A stretch of 64,000 nucleotides of DNA from Arcobacter porcinus (GTDB lineage Bacteria; Campylobacterota; Campylobacteria; Campylobacterales; Arcobacteraceae). The DNA lies in NCBI RefSeq assembly GCF_004299785.2, contig NZ_CP036246.2:558001-622000 (forward strand), written 5' to 3'. Shown here piece by piece: positions 8,621-18,405 of this stretch; the stretch's first letter is position 1; every line of letters starts with the position of its first letter. The position numbers and the translations under genes are program-made. The notes beneath the pieces were generated by a model, which searched no databases, had not been told where the DNA came from, and saw only the letters and a list, made by a program, of their open reading frames with translations.

Positions 8621-8625
8621 TAAAT

Positions 8626-9852
8626 ATGAAAAATACAATTAAAAATTTTTATAAAAATAATTTGATCTATTTAGCTAAAGAGAAATTATCAAAGATAACA
8701 ATTTTTTTAATTGTTATTTTAGATTTAATTGTATTAAATATTTTAATTGATGGAATTGATTTTCAAAATAATATTGTAAATCATCCAAAAAAGATTTATG
8801 CGAACTCTTGTCTTAACATAATTGATTCTGATTTGAGTCAATTTAAATCATACTATTATAAAAAGAGTTATAATTTAAAAGAAGAGTATTTAAGTAGATT
8901 TTATTTAAAAGAGAAAGATTATAAAAATTTAGATGAAAGATGTCTAAATATTGAAGAGAAATTAAAAGAGATAGATAAAAATATTGATATTGATAAATTA
9001 GTATCAAAAGATAAAGAACTAATAAAAAATATTGATGAGATAGAAAATAAGATTGCATATATAGAAAAAAATTACAATACAGTTTTATTTCAAGAAATGG
9101 CAAATTATTCAGAACAAAAATCAATATTAGATGATCAATTAAATCTTGAAAATATCAAACAGAAATATGAAGAAGATAAACAAACCTTAGAAGAGTTAAA
9201 TAGAAAAAGAGATGAGCTAAAAGATAGTTTTAAGAGTTCTAATGTAGTTGTAGAATTAATAGAGTATATTAATGGAATAAAAGATGACTATAATAATGAT
9301 GAAAATGATGCTTATAAATATTACTATTATAAAATAGATTTTTTGACTATTCTATTTTTACTTCCTCTTGTAATAATATTTTTCTTACTTGTAAAATATT
9401 TTATAAAAAAAGAGAGATATATATTATATGTAGTATTTAAAAACCTTTTATATATTACACTTATACCAACTATTATAAATATATTTGCTCTAGTCTATAA
9501 ACTTTTGCCTAAATTATATTTAGAACAACTTATCTTGTTTTTCTATAATTTAGATATACCATTCCTAGTTTATTACTTAATGATTATAGTTGTTGTTGCT
9601 ATTTTTATTCTATTTATAATAAAAATGCAAAAAAGATTTAATGAACAAAACGAAAAACTCAAGAAAAATAGAATAAGTATGATAAAGTCTTATAATAGTG
9701 ATAAATGTAATAGTTGTGGCAATAAAGTAGATTATATATCTATGAATTATTGTCCTTGTTGTAAAAATAATCTAAGAAGTATTTGTAAAAGTTGTGGTAA
9801 AAATACAATATCATTTCTACATAATTGTCAAAATTGTGGAGAAGATATTTAA
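8626..9852 (+). CDS. Membrane protein with coiled coil and two zinc ribbons
   Basis: Not a family I can name. The 408 residues show TM1 at about 24-44, a long charged coiled coil at about 95-205, three more TM segments at about 239-260, 268-291 and 311-333, then a soluble tail with two CxxC...CxxC ribbons: C361/C364 with C376/C379, and C387/C390 with C401/C404. With four TM segments both ends would be on the cytoplasmic side and the coiled coil periplasmic; this is inferred. The tail resembles the double zinc ribbons of bacterial membrane sensors. It follows the acetyltransferase by 5 bases and precedes the S10 promoter. Possible horizontal origin is not evident from composition. Confidence 0.6.
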   Translation: MKNTIKNFYKNNLIYLAKEKLSKITIFLIVILDLIVLNILIDGIDFQNNIVNHPKKIYANSCLNIIDSDLSQFKSYYYKKSYNLKEEYLSRFYLKEKDYKNLDERCLNIEEKLKEIDKNIDIDKLVSKDKELIKNIDEIENKIAYIEKNYNTVLFQEMANYSEQKSILDDQLNLENIKQKYEEDKQTLEELNRKRDELKDSFKSSNVVVELIEYINGIKDDYNNDENDAYKYYYYKIDFLTILFLLPLVIIFFLLVKYFIKKERYILYVVFKNLLYITLIPTIINIFALVYKLLPKLYLEQLILFFYNLDIPFLVYYLMIIVVVAIFILFIIKMQKRFNEQNEKLKKNRISMIKSYNSDKCNSCGNKVDYISMNYCPCCKNNLRSICKSCGKNTISFLHNCQNCGEDI

Positions 9853-9902
9853 ATTTTTAAATCTTAATATAAACTTACTAGACAACACAAATTGACATTT
9901 TA

Positions 9903-9919
9903 TTCCTTTTGGAAAGGAA
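9903..9919. repeat. Inverted repeat between the zinc-ribbon gene and S10
   Basis: TTCCTTT and AAAGGAA pair across a 3-base loop. No T-run follows, so it is a poor intrinsic terminator. It lies 40 bases before the S10 promoter and may mark the end of the upstream transcript or a protein site. Confidence 0.3.
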
Positions 9920-9958
9920 ACAAATTTCAATCATCTTTCAAGCAAAGCCCCATAAGTA

Positions 9959-9987
9959 TTGACTTTTAAATCTGTTTTTTATATAAT
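9959..9987 (+). promoter_or_regulatory. Sigma70-type promoter of the S10 operon
   Basis: TTGACT (9959-9964) and TATAAT (9982-9987) are separated by exactly 17 bases, close to full consensus. A start near 9994 would give a leader of about 60 bases before the rpsJ ATG at 10055. This is the best match to a canonical promoter in the window, as expected for a ribosomal operon. Confidence 0.85.
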
Positions 9988-9993
9988 CCGCGT

Positions 9994-10031
9994 CCACTTA
10001 ATGTGGTTAGAGCCATTTATTGGTATCTAAC
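9994..10031 (+). promoter_or_regulatory. Structured leader of the S10 operon
   Basis: Two small inverted repeats lie between the promoter and rpsJ: CCAC (9994-9997) with GTGG (10003-10006), and GTTAGA (10006-10011) with TCTAAC (10026-10031), which share one base and so could be alternative. The Shine-Dalgarno AAAGGA is at 10041-10046. In other bacteria, S10 leaders can be bound by L4; whether this one is, is unknown. Confidence 0.45.
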
Positions 10032-10054
10032 GAGTTCTTTAAAGGAAAAAATAT

Positions 10055-10369
10055 ATGGAAAAAATCAGATTAAAGCTTAAAGCTTATGATCATAGAGTTT
10101 TGGATAGAAGTGTTGCTTCAATAGTTGAAGCTGTTAAAAGAACTGGTGCTGATTTAAGAGGTCCAATCCCTCTACCAACAAAAATCAGAAGATATACAGT
10201 TATCAAAGGTCCACACGTAAACAAAGATTCAAGAGAACAATTTGAAATCAGAGTTCATACAAGAATGATTGATATTATTTCAGCAACAGCTGATACAGTT
10301 GATTCATTAATGAAATTAGATTTAGCTCCTGAAGTTGATGTTGAAGTAAGATCAATGGGTCAAGAATAA
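10055..10369 (+). CDS. rpsJ: 30S ribosomal protein uS10
   Basis: The 104-residue protein ([17 protein letters not shown]..., ending EVRSMGQE) is full-length S10, a head protein of the 30S subunit that also binds NusB in antitermination. It opens the operon 68 bases after the promoter -10, with a good AAAGGA site. rplC follows after 19 bases. Confidence 0.98.
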   Translation: MEKIRLKLKAYDHRVLDRSVASIVEAVKRTGADLRGPIPLPTKIRRYTVIKGPHVNKDSREQFEIRVHTRMIDIISATADTVDSLMKLDLAPEVDVEVRSMGQE

Positions 10370-10388
10370 GAAGAAAGGGTAATACAAG

Positions 10389-10964
10389 ATGGAATTTATA
10401 GTTCAAAAAATCGGTATGAGTAGAACAGTTACTGTTCCAAGTACTGCTGTTACACTTTTAAAAGTTCTTGATGCAAAAGTATGTCAAGTAACTGATGGTG
10501 TTGCACTAGTATCTTATAGCAATGGTAAAAAATTTAACAAAGCTATTGAGGGACAACAAAAAAAATATAACTTAAGTAAAGAGTTTAATAGATTTGTAAC
10601 TTTAACAGTAGCTAATACTGAAGCTGGAGATTTAGAAGTTTCTGGATTAGGTGAAGCAAAAGTTGTAAAAACTACTTTTAAAACAAAAGGTAGAGGTTTC
10701 TCTGGGGTTGTTAAAAGATGGAATTTTGCTGGTGGAAGAAATGCTCACGGGCATAGAATGGGTAAAAGAACAGGTTCAATTGGTAACTGTGAATTCCCAG
10801 GAAGAGTTCAACCAGGTAAAAAAATGCCAGGACAATACGGAAATACAAATGTATCTGTAAAAAATGAAGTTCTATCATTTGATGCTGAGTCTGGAATTTT
10901 AGTATTAAAAGGTTCAGTTTCTGGTGCAAATGGAACATTAGGAAAAATAAAGGTTGCTAAATGA
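10389..10964 (+). CDS. rplC: 50S ribosomal protein uL3
   Basis: A 191-residue L3, an early assembly protein near the peptidyl-transferase centre. The conserved central extension is present ([17 protein letters not shown], then [13 protein letters not shown] and [14 protein letters not shown]). The last four bases overlap the rplD start, so translation is coupled. Confidence 0.98.
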   Translation: MEFIVQKIGMSRTVTVPSTAVTLLKVLDAKVCQVTDGVALVSYSNGKKFNKAIEGQQKKYNLSKEFNRFVTLTVANTEAGDLEVSGLGEAKVVKTTFKTKGRGFSGVVKRWNFAGGRNAHGHRMGKRTGSIGNCEFPGRVQPGKKMPGQYGNTNVSVKNEVLSFDAESGILVLKGSVSGANGTLGKIKVAK

Positions 10965-11572
10965 GTAAAGCAATAGTATTAAATGCAAAATTTGAAAATA
11001 GTGGTGAAGTAGTTTTACCAGCTAGTTTTGATGAAATAAATAAACATAACTTATATTTATATGTTAAATCATATTTATCAGCTTTAAGATCAAATACATC
11101 AGCTGTAAAAACTAGAGCAGAAGTAAGCGGTGGTGGTAAAAAACCAAAAGCTCAAAAAGGTTCAGGTGGAGCTAGATGGGGTTCTAAAAGATCACCACTA
11201 TTTGTAGGTGGTGGAGTTATATTCGGACCAACTAAGAGAAACTATGAGCAAAAAGTAAACAAAAAACAAAAAGCTTTAGCACTAAAATATGCTTTAAATG
11301 CACAAGCAAACAATGGTTCACTTTTTGTTGTTGATTCATTAGCTATTGAGTCAGGAAAAACAAAAGATGCGGTTGCAGTTTTAAGTAAATTAAATAAGAG
11401 AGATACATTAATTATCGTTGATTCAATTGATGAAAAAACTTATTTATCATTTAGAAACCTTAAAAACTGTTATATGATTGAAAAGCAAGAAGTAAACGCT
11501 TATTTACTTGCAGTATATCACTCTGTACTAATTGAAAAATCAGTACTTGAAGCATTAACAAAAGAGGCTTAA
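10961..11572 (+). CDS. rplD: 50S ribosomal protein uL4
   Basis: The 203-residue L4 has the internal loop that lines the exit tunnel ([20 protein letters not shown]). In E. coli, L4 represses its own S10 operon; that role here is not shown. ATG overlaps the rplC stop; rplW starts 1 base after its stop. Confidence 0.97.
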   Translation: MSKAIVLNAKFENSGEVVLPASFDEINKHNLYLYVKSYLSALRSNTSAVKTRAEVSGGGKKPKAQKGSGGARWGSKRSPLFVGGGVIFGPTKRNYEQKVNKKQKALALKYALNAQANNGSLFVVDSLAIESGKTKDAVAVLSKLNKRDTLIIVDSIDEKTYLSFRNLKNCYMIEKQEVNAYLLAVYHSVLIEKSVLEALTKEA

Positions 11573-11573
11573 G

Positions 11574-11855
11574 ATGGCAGATATTACAGATATTAAATCA
11601 ATATTATATACAGAAAAGACAATTGAGCTTCAAGAAAATGGTGTTATTGTTGTACAAACAAGTCCAAGAATGACAAAAACGAGCTTAAAAGAAGTGTTTA
11701 AAGAGTATTTTGGAGTAACTCCAACAAAAATTAACTCTTTAAGACAAGATGGTAAAGTTAAAAGATTTAGAGGAAAACTTGGAAAAAGAGTTGACTTTAA
11801 AAAATTCTATGTAACATTACCTGAGGGCGCAGCTATTGCGAACCTATCAGCATAA
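11574..11855 (+). CDS. rplW: 50S ribosomal protein uL23
   Basis: At 93 residues this is normal L23, which forms the tunnel-exit docking site for trigger factor and SRP. The TEKT segment near the start ([10 protein letters not shown]) and the loop with [12 protein letters not shown] are recognisable. rplB begins 9 bases later with an AAGGAG site. Confidence 0.96.
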   Translation: MADITDIKSILYTEKTIELQENGVIVVQTSPRMTKTSLKEVFKEYFGVTPTKINSLRQDGKVKRFRGKLGKRVDFKKFYVTLPEGAAIANLSA

Positions 11856-11864
11856 GGAGTAAAA

Positions 11865-12692
11865 ATGTCAATTAAAAAATTTAGACCAATAACTCCTGCT
11901 AGAAGATTTATGTCAGTTATTGAAAGTTCTGATATTACTTCAAAACCAACAGTTAGATCTTTACTTGTAAGAGTAAAAGCAAGTGCTGGTAGAAATAATA
12001 ACGGTAGAATCACTTCAAGACACAAAGAAGCAGGTGCAAAAAAACTTTATAGAATTATCGATTTCAAAAGAAATAAATTTGGAATTGAAGGTACAATCTC
12101 AACTGTTGAGTACGACCCATACAGAAATTGTAGAATTTGTTTAGTTTCATATGCTGATGGAGAAAAAAGATATATTATTCAACCATCTGGAATGAAAGTT
12201 GGAGACAAAGTTCAATCTGCTTTAAGTGGACTTGATATTTTACCAGGAAATGCTATGCAACTAGTAAGTATTCCAGTTGGTACAATGGTTCACAATATTG
12301 AATTAAAACCTGGAAAAGGTGCACAATTTGCTAGATCTGCTGGTGGATATGCACAAATTATGGGTAGAGAAGACAAATATGTTATTCTAAGATTACCATC
12401 AGGTGAAATGAGAAAAATTCTTGGAGTTTGTATGGCTACAATTGGTGTAGTTGGAAACGAAGAGTATATTAATATGGTTGTTGGTAAAGCTGGAAGAAAC
12501 AGACACCTTGGAATTAGACCTCAAACAAGAGGATCTGCGATGAACCCAATCGATCACCCACACGGTGGAGGAGAAGGTAAAACAAATTCAGGTAGACATC
12601 CAGTTACTCCATGGGGTATGCCAACTAAAGGTTATAAAACTAGAAAGAAAAAAGCTAGTGATAAACTAATCATTTCAAGAAGAAAGAAGTAA
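11865..12692 (+). CDS. rplB: 50S ribosomal protein uL2
   Basis: A 275-residue L2 with hallmark segments [22 protein letters not shown] and the C-terminal [12 protein letters not shown] motif, whose His is central to peptidyl-transferase assembly, plus the basic tail [17 protein letters not shown]. Length and order are standard. Confidence 0.98.
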   Translation: MSIKKFRPITPARRFMSVIESSDITSKPTVRSLLVRVKASAGRNNNGRITSRHKEAGAKKLYRIIDFKRNKFGIEGTISTVEYDPYRNCRICLVSYADGEKRYIIQPSGMKVGDKVQSALSGLDILPGNAMQLVSIPVGTMVHNIELKPGKGAQFARSAGGYAQIMGREDKYVILRLPSGEMRKILGVCMATIGVVGNEEYINMVVGKAGRNRHLGIRPQTRGSAMNPIDHPHGGGEGKTNSGRHPVTPWGMPTKGYKTRKKKASDKLIISRRKK

Positions 12693-12701
12693 GGGTTTAA
12701 G

Positions 12702-12977
12702 ATGGCAAGATCAATAAAAAAAGGACCTTTTGTAGATTCACACTTATTAAAAAAAGTAGTGGCTGCTAATAGTTCAAAAGATAAAAAACCAATTAAAACA
12801 TGGTCAAGAAGATCAACAATTCTTCCAGATATGATTGGTATAACATTTAATGTACACAACGGTAGAAATTTTGTTCCTGTGGTAGTTACAGAAAACCATG
12901 TTGGATATAAATTAGGTGAGTTTGCACCAACTAGAACATTTAAGGGCCACAAAGGTTCTGTTCAAAGAAAGGCGTAA
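12702..12977 (+). CDS. rpsS: 30S ribosomal protein uS19
   Basis: The 91-residue S19 has the family start [12 protein letters not shown] and the segments [13 protein letters not shown] and GHKLGEF-like [16 protein letters not shown]. It binds the 30S head next to S13. rplV follows after 2 bases. Confidence 0.98.
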   Translation: MARSIKKGPFVDSHLLKKVVAANSSKDKKPIKTWSRRSTILPDMIGITFNVHNGRNFVPVVVTENHVGYKLGEFAPTRTFKGHKGSVQRKA

Positions 12978-12979
12978 TA

Positions 12980-13312
12980 ATGGCAAGAGCGATATTAAAA
13001 TTTATTAGAGTTTCTCCAATTAAAGCTAGACTTATTGCAAGAGAAGTTCAAGGAATGAATGCAGAGTATGCAATTGCATCTTTACAATTTACTCCAAATA
13101 AAGCTGCAGCATTAATTTCAAAAGTAATAGCTTCAGCAGTAGCAAACTCAGGATTAGATCCAGCAGATGCAGTAATTACAAGTGCTAGAGTAGATAAAGG
13201 ACCAGTTCTTAAAAGATTTACTCCAAGAGCAAGAGGTTCAGCTTCTCCAAAGCATAAACCAACAGCGCATATTATGATTGAAGTTGCAGCATCTACAAAA
13301 GGAGACAAGTAA
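12980..13312 (+). CDS. rplV: 50S ribosomal protein uL22
   Basis: A 110-residue L22 whose extended loop (about 80-100, [19 protein letters not shown]) reaches into the exit tunnel, the region where macrolide-resistance changes occur in other species. Its TAA stop shares one base with the rpsC ATG at 13312. Confidence 0.97.
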   Translation: MARAILKFIRVSPIKARLIAREVQGMNAEYAIASLQFTPNKAAALISKVIASAVANSGLDPADAVITSARVDKGPVLKRFTPRARGSASPKHKPTAHIMIEVAASTKGDK

Positions 13313-14016
13313 TGGGTCAAAAAGTTAATCCAATAGGTTTAAGATTAGGTATTAATAGAAACTGGGAATCAAGATGGTTTCCAAAATTTGAAACAATGCC
13401 TGCTAATGTAGCTGAAGATGACAAAATCAGAAAATTTGTTAAAAAAGAGTTATATTATGCTGGAATTGCTCAAACAGTTATTGAAAGAACTGCAAAAAAA
13501 GTTAGAGTAACAGTAGTTGCTGCAAGACCTGGAATTATCATTGGTAAAAAAGGTGCAGACGTAGAAAAACTAAAAGATTCTCTATCAAAACTTGTAGGAA
13601 AAGAGATAGCAGTAAATATTAAAGAGGAGAGAAAACCTCAAGTATCTGCTCAGTTATCTGCTGAAAATGTTGCTCAACAATTAGAAAGAAGAGTTGCATT
13701 TAGAAGAGCTATGAAAAGAGTTATGCAAAATGCACTAAAAGGCGGAGCAAAAGGTATTAAAGTATCTGTTTCTGGAAGACTTGGTGGAGCTGAAATGGCT
13801 AGAACTGAGTGGTATTTAGAAGGAAGAGTTCCGTTACATACTTTAAGAGCTAGAATTGATTATGGTTTTGCTGAAGCTCATACAGCTTATGGTTGTATTG
13901 GTATTAAAGTTTGGATATTCAAAGGTGAAGTTCTTGCAAAAGGAATTCCAACTGAAAAATCTGAAACTACTGAGTCTAAACCAAAAAGAAGACCAGCAAA
14001 GAAAAGAGGTAAATAA
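13312..14016 (+). CDS. rpsC: 30S ribosomal protein uS3
   Basis: The 234-residue S3 starts [16 protein letters not shown] and has the KH-type motif [17 protein letters not shown], plus the C-terminal domain with [21 protein letters not shown]. It lines the mRNA entry tunnel. A lysine-rich tail ([12 protein letters not shown]) follows. Confidence 0.98.
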   Translation: MGQKVNPIGLRLGINRNWESRWFPKFETMPANVAEDDKIRKFVKKELYYAGIAQTVIERTAKKVRVTVVAARPGIIIGKKGADVEKLKDSLSKLVGKEIAVNIKEERKPQVSAQLSAENVAQQLERRVAFRRAMKRVMQNALKGGAKGIKVSVSGRLGGAEMARTEWYLEGRVPLHTLRARIDYGFAEAHTAYGCIGIKVWIFKGEVLAKGIPTEKSETTESKPKRRPAKKRGK

Positions 14017-14018
14017 TT

Positions 14019-14444
14019 ATGTTAATGCCTAAAAGAACAAAATTTAGAAAAATGATGAAAGGAAGAAATCGAGGTGAAGCTCATAGAGGTAACTCATTAG
14101 CTTATGGAGATTTCGGAATTAAAGCAGTTGAACACGGAAGAGTAGATTCAAGACAAATCGAAGCTTCTAGGGTTGCAATGACTAGAAAAGTTAAAAGACA
14201 AGCAAAAGTATGGATTATGGTATTCCCTGACAAACCACTTACAGCTAAACCACTTGAAACAAGAATGGGTAAAGGTAAAGGTTCAGTAGATAAATGGGTT
14301 ATGAACATTAAGCCAGGAAGAGTATGTTTTGAAATGGCTGGTGTTGATGAAGAGTTAGCAAGAGAAGCTTTGGCTTTAGCTATGCACAAATTACCATTTA
14401 AAACTAAATTTATAACAAGAGATAGCGAAAATGAACTATACTGA
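14019..14444 (+). CDS. rplP: 50S ribosomal protein uL16
   Basis: A 141-residue L16 ([21 protein letters not shown]...) that contacts the A-site tRNA region. The MLMP start is normal for the family. Its 3' end overlaps the rpmC start by 14 bases. Confidence 0.97.
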   Translation: MLMPKRTKFRKMMKGRNRGEAHRGNSLAYGDFGIKAVEHGRVDSRQIEASRVAMTRKVKRQAKVWIMVFPDKPLTAKPLETRMGKGKGSVDKWVMNIKPGRVCFEMAGVDEELAREALALAMHKLPFKTKFITRDSENELY

Positions 14445-14622
14445 GATTAAAGACAAAAGCTTGGTAGAATTACAAGCGTTATTAAAAGAGAAAAAGGTGC
14501 TACTTTTTGAATTAAAAGCTAAGCTAAAAACTATGCAGTTAACTAATACATCTGAATTAAATGTGGCAAAAAAAGATATTGCTAGAATTCAGACTGCTAT
14601 TACAGCTGTTAAAGCTAACTAA
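14431..14622 (+). CDS. rpmC: 50S ribosomal protein uL29
   Basis: The 63-residue, all-helical L29 ([23 protein letters not shown], ending [10 protein letters not shown]) lies between rplP and rpsQ as in the standard operon. It binds near the tunnel exit next to L23. Its start is inside rplP. Confidence 0.94.
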   Translation: MNYTEIKDKSLVELQALLKEKKVLLFELKAKLKTMQLTNTSELNVAKKDIARIQTAITAVKAN

Positions 14623-14632
14623 GGATCTATAG

Positions 14633-14884
14633 ATGTCACACAAAAGAGAGATTCAAGGTGTAGTTGTTAAAAAATCTGGTGATAAAACAGCTTCTGTTTT
14701 AGTTACAAGATCAGTTTTACACCCAAAATATCATAAAACTGTTAAAAGATTTAAAAAATATTTAGTTCATGATGAAAAAAATGAGTTAAATGAAGGTGAT
14801 ACTGTGATCGCAGTTGAATGTAGACCATTGTCAAAAACTAAATCTTTTAGATTAAAGACAGTAGTTGCTACAGGAGTTAAATAA
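14633..14884 (+). CDS. rpsQ: 30S ribosomal protein uS17
   Basis: An 83-residue OB-fold protein with the S17 signature [17 protein letters not shown]-like segment ([19 protein letters not shown]) and the C-terminal [12 protein letters not shown] motif. It binds helix 11 of 16S rRNA. Its stop shares one base with the rplN ATG. Confidence 0.97.
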   Translation: MSHKREIQGVVVKKSGDKTASVLVTRSVLHPKYHKTVKRFKKYLVHDEKNELNEGDTVIAVECRPLSKTKSFRLKTVVATGVK

Positions 14885-15252
14885 TGATTCAAAGTTTTAC
14901 AAGATTAAATGTAGCTGATAACACAGGTGCAAAAGAGATTATGTGTATTAAAGTTTTAGGTGGTTCTAAAAGAAGATATGCAACTGTTGGAGATGTAATT
15001 GTAGCTTCTGTTAAGAAAGCTCTTCCAACTGGAAAAATCAAAAAAGGACAAGTTGTTAAAGCAGTTATCGTTAGAACTCATAAAGAAGTTCAAAGAGAAA
15101 ATGGTTCATTAATTAGATTTGATGACAACGCAGCTGTTATTTTAGATGCTAAAAGAGAGCCTATTGGAACAAGAATTTTTGGACCAGTTGCCAGAGAAGT
15201 TAGATATTCAGGATTTATGAAAATCGTTTCACTTGCACCGGAGGTATTATAA
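14884..15252 (+). CDS. rplN: 50S ribosomal protein uL14
   Basis: A 122-residue L14 ([27 protein letters not shown], with [14 protein letters not shown] and FDDNAAVIL) that forms part of the subunit interface and is the binding site of the silencing factor RsfS. The first gene of the spc-type segment; here no separate promoter is visible before it. Confidence 0.98.
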   Translation: MIQSFTRLNVADNTGAKEIMCIKVLGGSKRRYATVGDVIVASVKKALPTGKIKKGQVVKAVIVRTHKEVQRENGSLIRFDDNAAVILDAKREPIGTRIFGPVAREVRYSGFMKIVSLAPEVL

Positions 15253-15488
15253 TGGCTATTAAATTTAAAATTAAAAAAGGTGATACAGTTAAAATCATTG
15301 CTGGTGATGATAAAGGAAAAACTGGAGAAGTTTTACAAGTATTACCAAAAACAAACCAAGTAATCGTAAAAGATTGTAAAGTTGCTAAAAAAACAGTTAA
15401 ACCAGACCAAGAAAGAAATCCAGATGGTGGATTTATAAATAAAGAGATGCCAATTGATATTTCAAATGTGGCAAAAGTGGAAGGGTAA
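15252..15488 (+). CDS. rplX: 50S ribosomal protein uL24
   Basis: The 78-residue L24 has the KOW motif ([23 protein letters not shown]). It initiates 50S assembly by binding the 5' domain of 23S rRNA. It is shorter than the E. coli form. The start overlaps the rplN stop by one base. Confidence 0.95.
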   Translation: MAIKFKIKKGDTVKIIAGDDKGKTGEVLQVLPKTNQVIVKDCKVAKKTVKPDQERNPDGGFINKEMPIDISNVAKVEG

Positions 15489-15491
15489 AAA

Positions 15492-16040
15492 ATGGCATCA
15501 AGACTATTAGAAAGATATAAAGCTGAAATTAAACCAGTTCTTGAAACAGAGTTTCCTAAAAACAAAACTTTAACAGCTAAAGTTGATAAAATTGTTATCT
15601 CTGTTGGTGCTGGTGAAGCTATGAAAGATACAAAGCTAATCCAAAACATCCAAGATACAATCTCTTTAATTGCAGGTCAAAAAGCAGTTAAAGTTATTGC
15701 TAAAAAATCTGTTGCTGGATTTAAAGTAAGAGAAGGAATGCCTGTTGGTGTTAAAGTAACATTAAGAGGTCAAAATATGTATTACTTCTTAGATAAACTT
15801 TGCTCAATTGCATTACCAAGAGTAAAAGACTTCAGAGGTGTTAATAAAAATGGATTTGATGGTAGAGGAAACTTTAACTTCGGACTTGATGAACAATTAA
15901 TGTTCCCAGAAGTAGTTTATGATAACATCATTAAAACACATGGAATGAATATTTCAATAGCTACAACTGCAACAAGCGATGCTGAAGCATATAGGCTATT
16001 AGAGTTAATTGGAATTCCATTTTCAAAAGGAAGAGCGTAA
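15492..16040 (+). CDS. rplE: 50S ribosomal protein uL5
   Basis: A 182-residue L5 that binds 5S rRNA. Recognisable segments: [36 protein letters not shown]-type core, and [12 protein letters not shown]. Its TAA stop shares a base with the rpsN ATG at 16040. Confidence 0.98.
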   Translation: MASRLLERYKAEIKPVLETEFPKNKTLTAKVDKIVISVGAGEAMKDTKLIQNIQDTISLIAGQKAVKVIAKKSVAGFKVREGMPVGVKVTLRGQNMYYFLDKLCSIALPRVKDFRGVNKNGFDGRGNFNFGLDEQLMFPEVVYDNIIKTHGMNISIATTATSDAEAYRLLELIGIPFSKGRA

Positions 16041-16225
16041 TGGCAAAAAAATCTATGATCGCTAAACAACAAAGAACACCTAAGTTTGCTGTAAGAGCAT
16101 ACACAAGATGTTCTGTTTGTGGAAGACCTCACTCAGTATATAAAGATTTTGGTCTATGTAGAGTTTGTTTAAGAAAAATGGCTAACGAAGGTTTATTACC
16201 TGGTGTTAGAAAAGCTAGTTGGTAG
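16040..16225 (+). CDS. rpsN: 30S ribosomal protein uS14, zinc-binding type
   Basis: The 61-residue S14 carries C24xxC27 and C40xxC43, the zinc-ribbon (C+) form found in Gram-positive bacteria and Campylobacterota, rather than the longer zinc-free form of enterobacteria. This makes ribosome assembly zinc-dependent unless a C- paralogue exists elsewhere; none is in this window. Confidence 0.97.
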   Translation: MAKKSMIAKQQRTPKFAVRAYTRCSVCGRPHSVYKDFGLCRVCLRKMANEGLLPGVRKASW

Positions 16226-16237
16226 GAGAAAAAAGCT

Positions 16238-16636
16238 ATGATGAATGATTTAATCGCAGATGCTTTAACTAGAATGAGAAATGCTTCTATGAGAAGATTA
16301 GAAGTTACGACACTATTACACTCTAATACAGTGGCTGGTGTGGTTAATGTACTTTTACAAAAAGAGTATATTTCTGGTTTTAAAGTTATCGAGGGTACAA
16401 ATAATAAAAAGACAATTCAAGTTGAATTAAAATATGACGATAAAGAAAAATCAGCAATTAACGAAATTGTAAGAGTTTCAAAACCAGGAAGAAGAGTTTA
16501 TAAACCAGCTTCTGAAATTAAAAACTTTAAAAACGGTTACGGTACTATTATTCTTTCAACTAACAAAGGTATTATTGCAAATGATGAAGCATATGCAGCT
16601 AATGTTGGTGGAGAAGTACTTTGTACTGTTTGGTAG
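16238..16636 (+). CDS. rpsH: 30S ribosomal protein uS8
   Basis: A 132-residue S8 ([20 protein letters not shown], ending [11 protein letters not shown]) that organises the central domain of 16S rRNA. In E. coli, S8 represses the spc genes by binding mRNA near rplE; no obvious copy of that site was identified here. Confidence 0.97.
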   Translation: MMNDLIADALTRMRNASMRRLEVTTLLHSNTVAGVVNVLLQKEYISGFKVIEGTNNKKTIQVELKYDDKEKSAINEIVRVSKPGRRVYKPASEIKNFKNGYGTIILSTNKGIIANDEAYAANVGGEVLCTVW

Positions 16637-16645
16637 GAGAGTATA

Positions 16646-17182
16646 ATGTCTAGAATTGGAAAAAGACCTATCGCAATTCCTGCAGGAATTGAAGTAACAA
16701 TAGATGGAACACAAATTAGTGTTAAAAAAGGAAATAATGTTTCAGTAGTTGAAACTCATGGAAGAGTTGAAGCAAAAATTGAAGATAAACAATTAGTTCT
16801 TTCAAAAGTTGGTGATACAAAAGAATCAGCAGCTTTCTGGGGAACATATAGAGCTTTATCAGCAAATGCTATCAATGGACTTCACGAAGGTTTTACTAAA
16901 ACTTTAGAGATCAATGGAGTTGGATATAAAGCAGCTGTAAAAGGTAATGTTTTAGAGTTAATCTTAGGATATTCTCACCCAATTAATTTTGAAATTGCTA
17001 AAGGTTTAGAAATCTCTGTTGAGAAAAATATAATTACTGTTAAAGGTGCAGACAAACAACAAGTTGGTCAGGCTGCTGCAATTATTAGAGGCTTTAGAAA
17101 ACCAGAACCTTATAAAGGTAAAGGTGTTAAGTATACTGATGAAAGAATCATCAGAAAAGCTGGAAAAACGGCTAAGAAGTAA
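16646..17182 (+). CDS. rplF: 50S ribosomal protein uL6
   Basis: The 178-residue L6 shows the duplicated RNA-binding fold, with [17 protein letters not shown] at the start and the late motif [12 protein letters not shown](T)DE. It lies near the sarcin-ricin loop. The ATG has GGAGAG upstream (16635-16640). Confidence 0.98.
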   Translation: MSRIGKRPIAIPAGIEVTIDGTQISVKKGNNVSVVETHGRVEAKIEDKQLVLSKVGDTKESAAFWGTYRALSANAINGLHEGFTKTLEINGVGYKAAVKGNVLELILGYSHPINFEIAKGLEISVEKNIITVKGADKQQVGQAAAIIRGFRKPEPYKGKGVKYTDERIIRKAGKTAKK

Positions 17183-17191
17183 GGTGTAACT

Positions 17192-17551
17192 ATGAGTAGA
17201 GTAAAAGATCTAGCAAAAAAAATTGCTTTAAGAATTAAAAGAAAAAAAAGAGTTAGAGCTAATATTTTTGGTACAGCAGAAAAGCCAAGAGTAACTATTT
17301 TTAAATCTAATAAATTCATTAGTGCACAAGCTATTAATGATGCTGAAGGTAGAACTTTAGCTTCAATTAGCTCTCAAGCTATGGGTTTAAATGGAAATAA
17401 AGAGAACGCTTCTAAAGTTGCAGCTGAGTTTGCTTCTAAGTTGAAAGCAGCTGGAATAGATACAGTAGTATACGATAGAAACGGATATCTTTATCATGGT
17501 GTTGTTGCAGCATTTGCTGACGCATTAAGAGAAAATGGTATTAAATTATAA
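17192..17551 (+). CDS. rplR: 50S ribosomal protein uL18
   Basis: A 119-residue L18, a 5S rRNA-binding protein, with a basic N-terminus ([17 protein letters not shown]) and the C-terminal [22 protein letters not shown] motif. Position between rplF and rpsE is standard. Confidence 0.97.
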   Translation: MSRVKDLAKKIALRIKRKKRVRANIFGTAEKPRVTIFKSNKFISAQAINDAEGRTLASISSQAMGLNGNKENASKVAAEFASKLKAAGIDTVVYDRNGYLYHGVVAAFADALRENGIKL

Positions 17552-17557
17552 GGATTA

Positions 17558-18001
17558 ATGATGGCAGTAAATAGAGAAGACTTTCAAGAAGCAATCGTTA
17601 AAATCGGAAGAGTAACAAAAGTTGTAAAAGGTGGAAGAAGATTCAGATTTACAGCTTTAGTTGTTGTTGGTGATAAAAACGGAACAGTAGGATTTGGAAC
17701 AGGAAAAGCAAAAGAGGTTCCTGATGCAATTAAAAAAGCTTTAGATGATGCATTTAAAAGTTTAGTAACTATCTCAATTAAAGGTACTACAATTGCACAT
17801 GATATTGAACATAAATATAATTCAAGTAAAATATTATTAAAACCAGCTTCAGAAGGAACTGGATTAATAGCTGGAGGAGCTGCAAGACCTGTTCTTGAGC
17901 TTTCTGGTTTAAAAGATATTATTGCTAAATCTTTAGGTTCAAACAATCCAAATAACCTTGTACAAGCTACTGTTGAAGCACTTGCAAGAATAAAAGGATA
18001 A
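17558..18001 (+). CDS. rpsE: 30S ribosomal protein uS5
   Basis: The 147-residue S5 has the double-stranded RNA-binding core ([25 protein letters not shown]) and the C-terminal [20 protein letters not shown] segment. It functions in decoding accuracy. MM at the start leaves two possible ATGs (17558 or 17561). rplO follows after 3 bases: the usual rpmD (L30) between them is absent. Confidence 0.97.
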   Translation: MMAVNREDFQEAIVKIGRVTKVVKGGRRFRFTALVVVGDKNGTVGFGTGKAKEVPDAIKKALDDAFKSLVTISIKGTTIAHDIEHKYNSSKILLKPASEGTGLIAGGAARPVLELSGLKDIIAKSLGSNNPNNLVQATVEALARIKG

Positions 18002-18004
18002 AAG

Positions 18005-18403
18005 ATGATATTAGACAATTTACAAGCTGCTTGTGGTAGCACAAGAGAAGCTAAGAGAAAAGGTAGAGGTCAAGGTAGTGGTAATGGTAAAACAGCTGGT
18101 AAAGGACATAAAGGTCAAAGAGCTAGAGCTGGTTACAATGTAAAAAGAGGTTTTGAAGGTGGACAACAACCACTTTCAAGAAGATTACCAAAAGTAGGAT
18201 TTGTTTCAAGAGTAGTTAAACCTTATTCACTAAACGTTGATAAAATTACAGCTATTGCTTCTTTAGATGAAATTACTTTAGAAAGTATTAAATCTGTATA
18301 TAAGTTATCAAAAAGTGTTGAAAAAGTTAAACTTATTGGAACTACAGCTAAAAATTTAAACGCTAAGATTAAAGACGAAAACGTTACTACTACTGGAAAA
18401 TAA
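18005..18403 (+). CDS. rplO: 50S ribosomal protein uL15
   Basis: A 132-residue L15 with the glycine/arginine-rich start ([22 protein letters not shown]) and [18 protein letters not shown]. It lies directly before secY, as usual. Confidence 0.96.
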   Translation: MILDNLQAACGSTREAKRKGRGQGSGNGKTAGKGHKGQRARAGYNVKRGFEGGQQPLSRRLPKVGFVSRVVKPYSLNVDKITAIASLDEITLESIKSVYKLSKSVEKVKLIGTTAKNLNAKIKDENVTTTGK

Positions 18404-18405
18404 TT

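Noticed and set aside
9892-9897. TTGACA as the S10 -35 element
   Set aside because: No -10 lies at a suitable distance; TTGACT at 9959 with TATAAT at 9982 is far better.
17584-18042. 152-residue reverse-strand ORF inside rpsE/rplO
   Set aside because: Antisense to two certain ribosomal genes; no recognisable domain.
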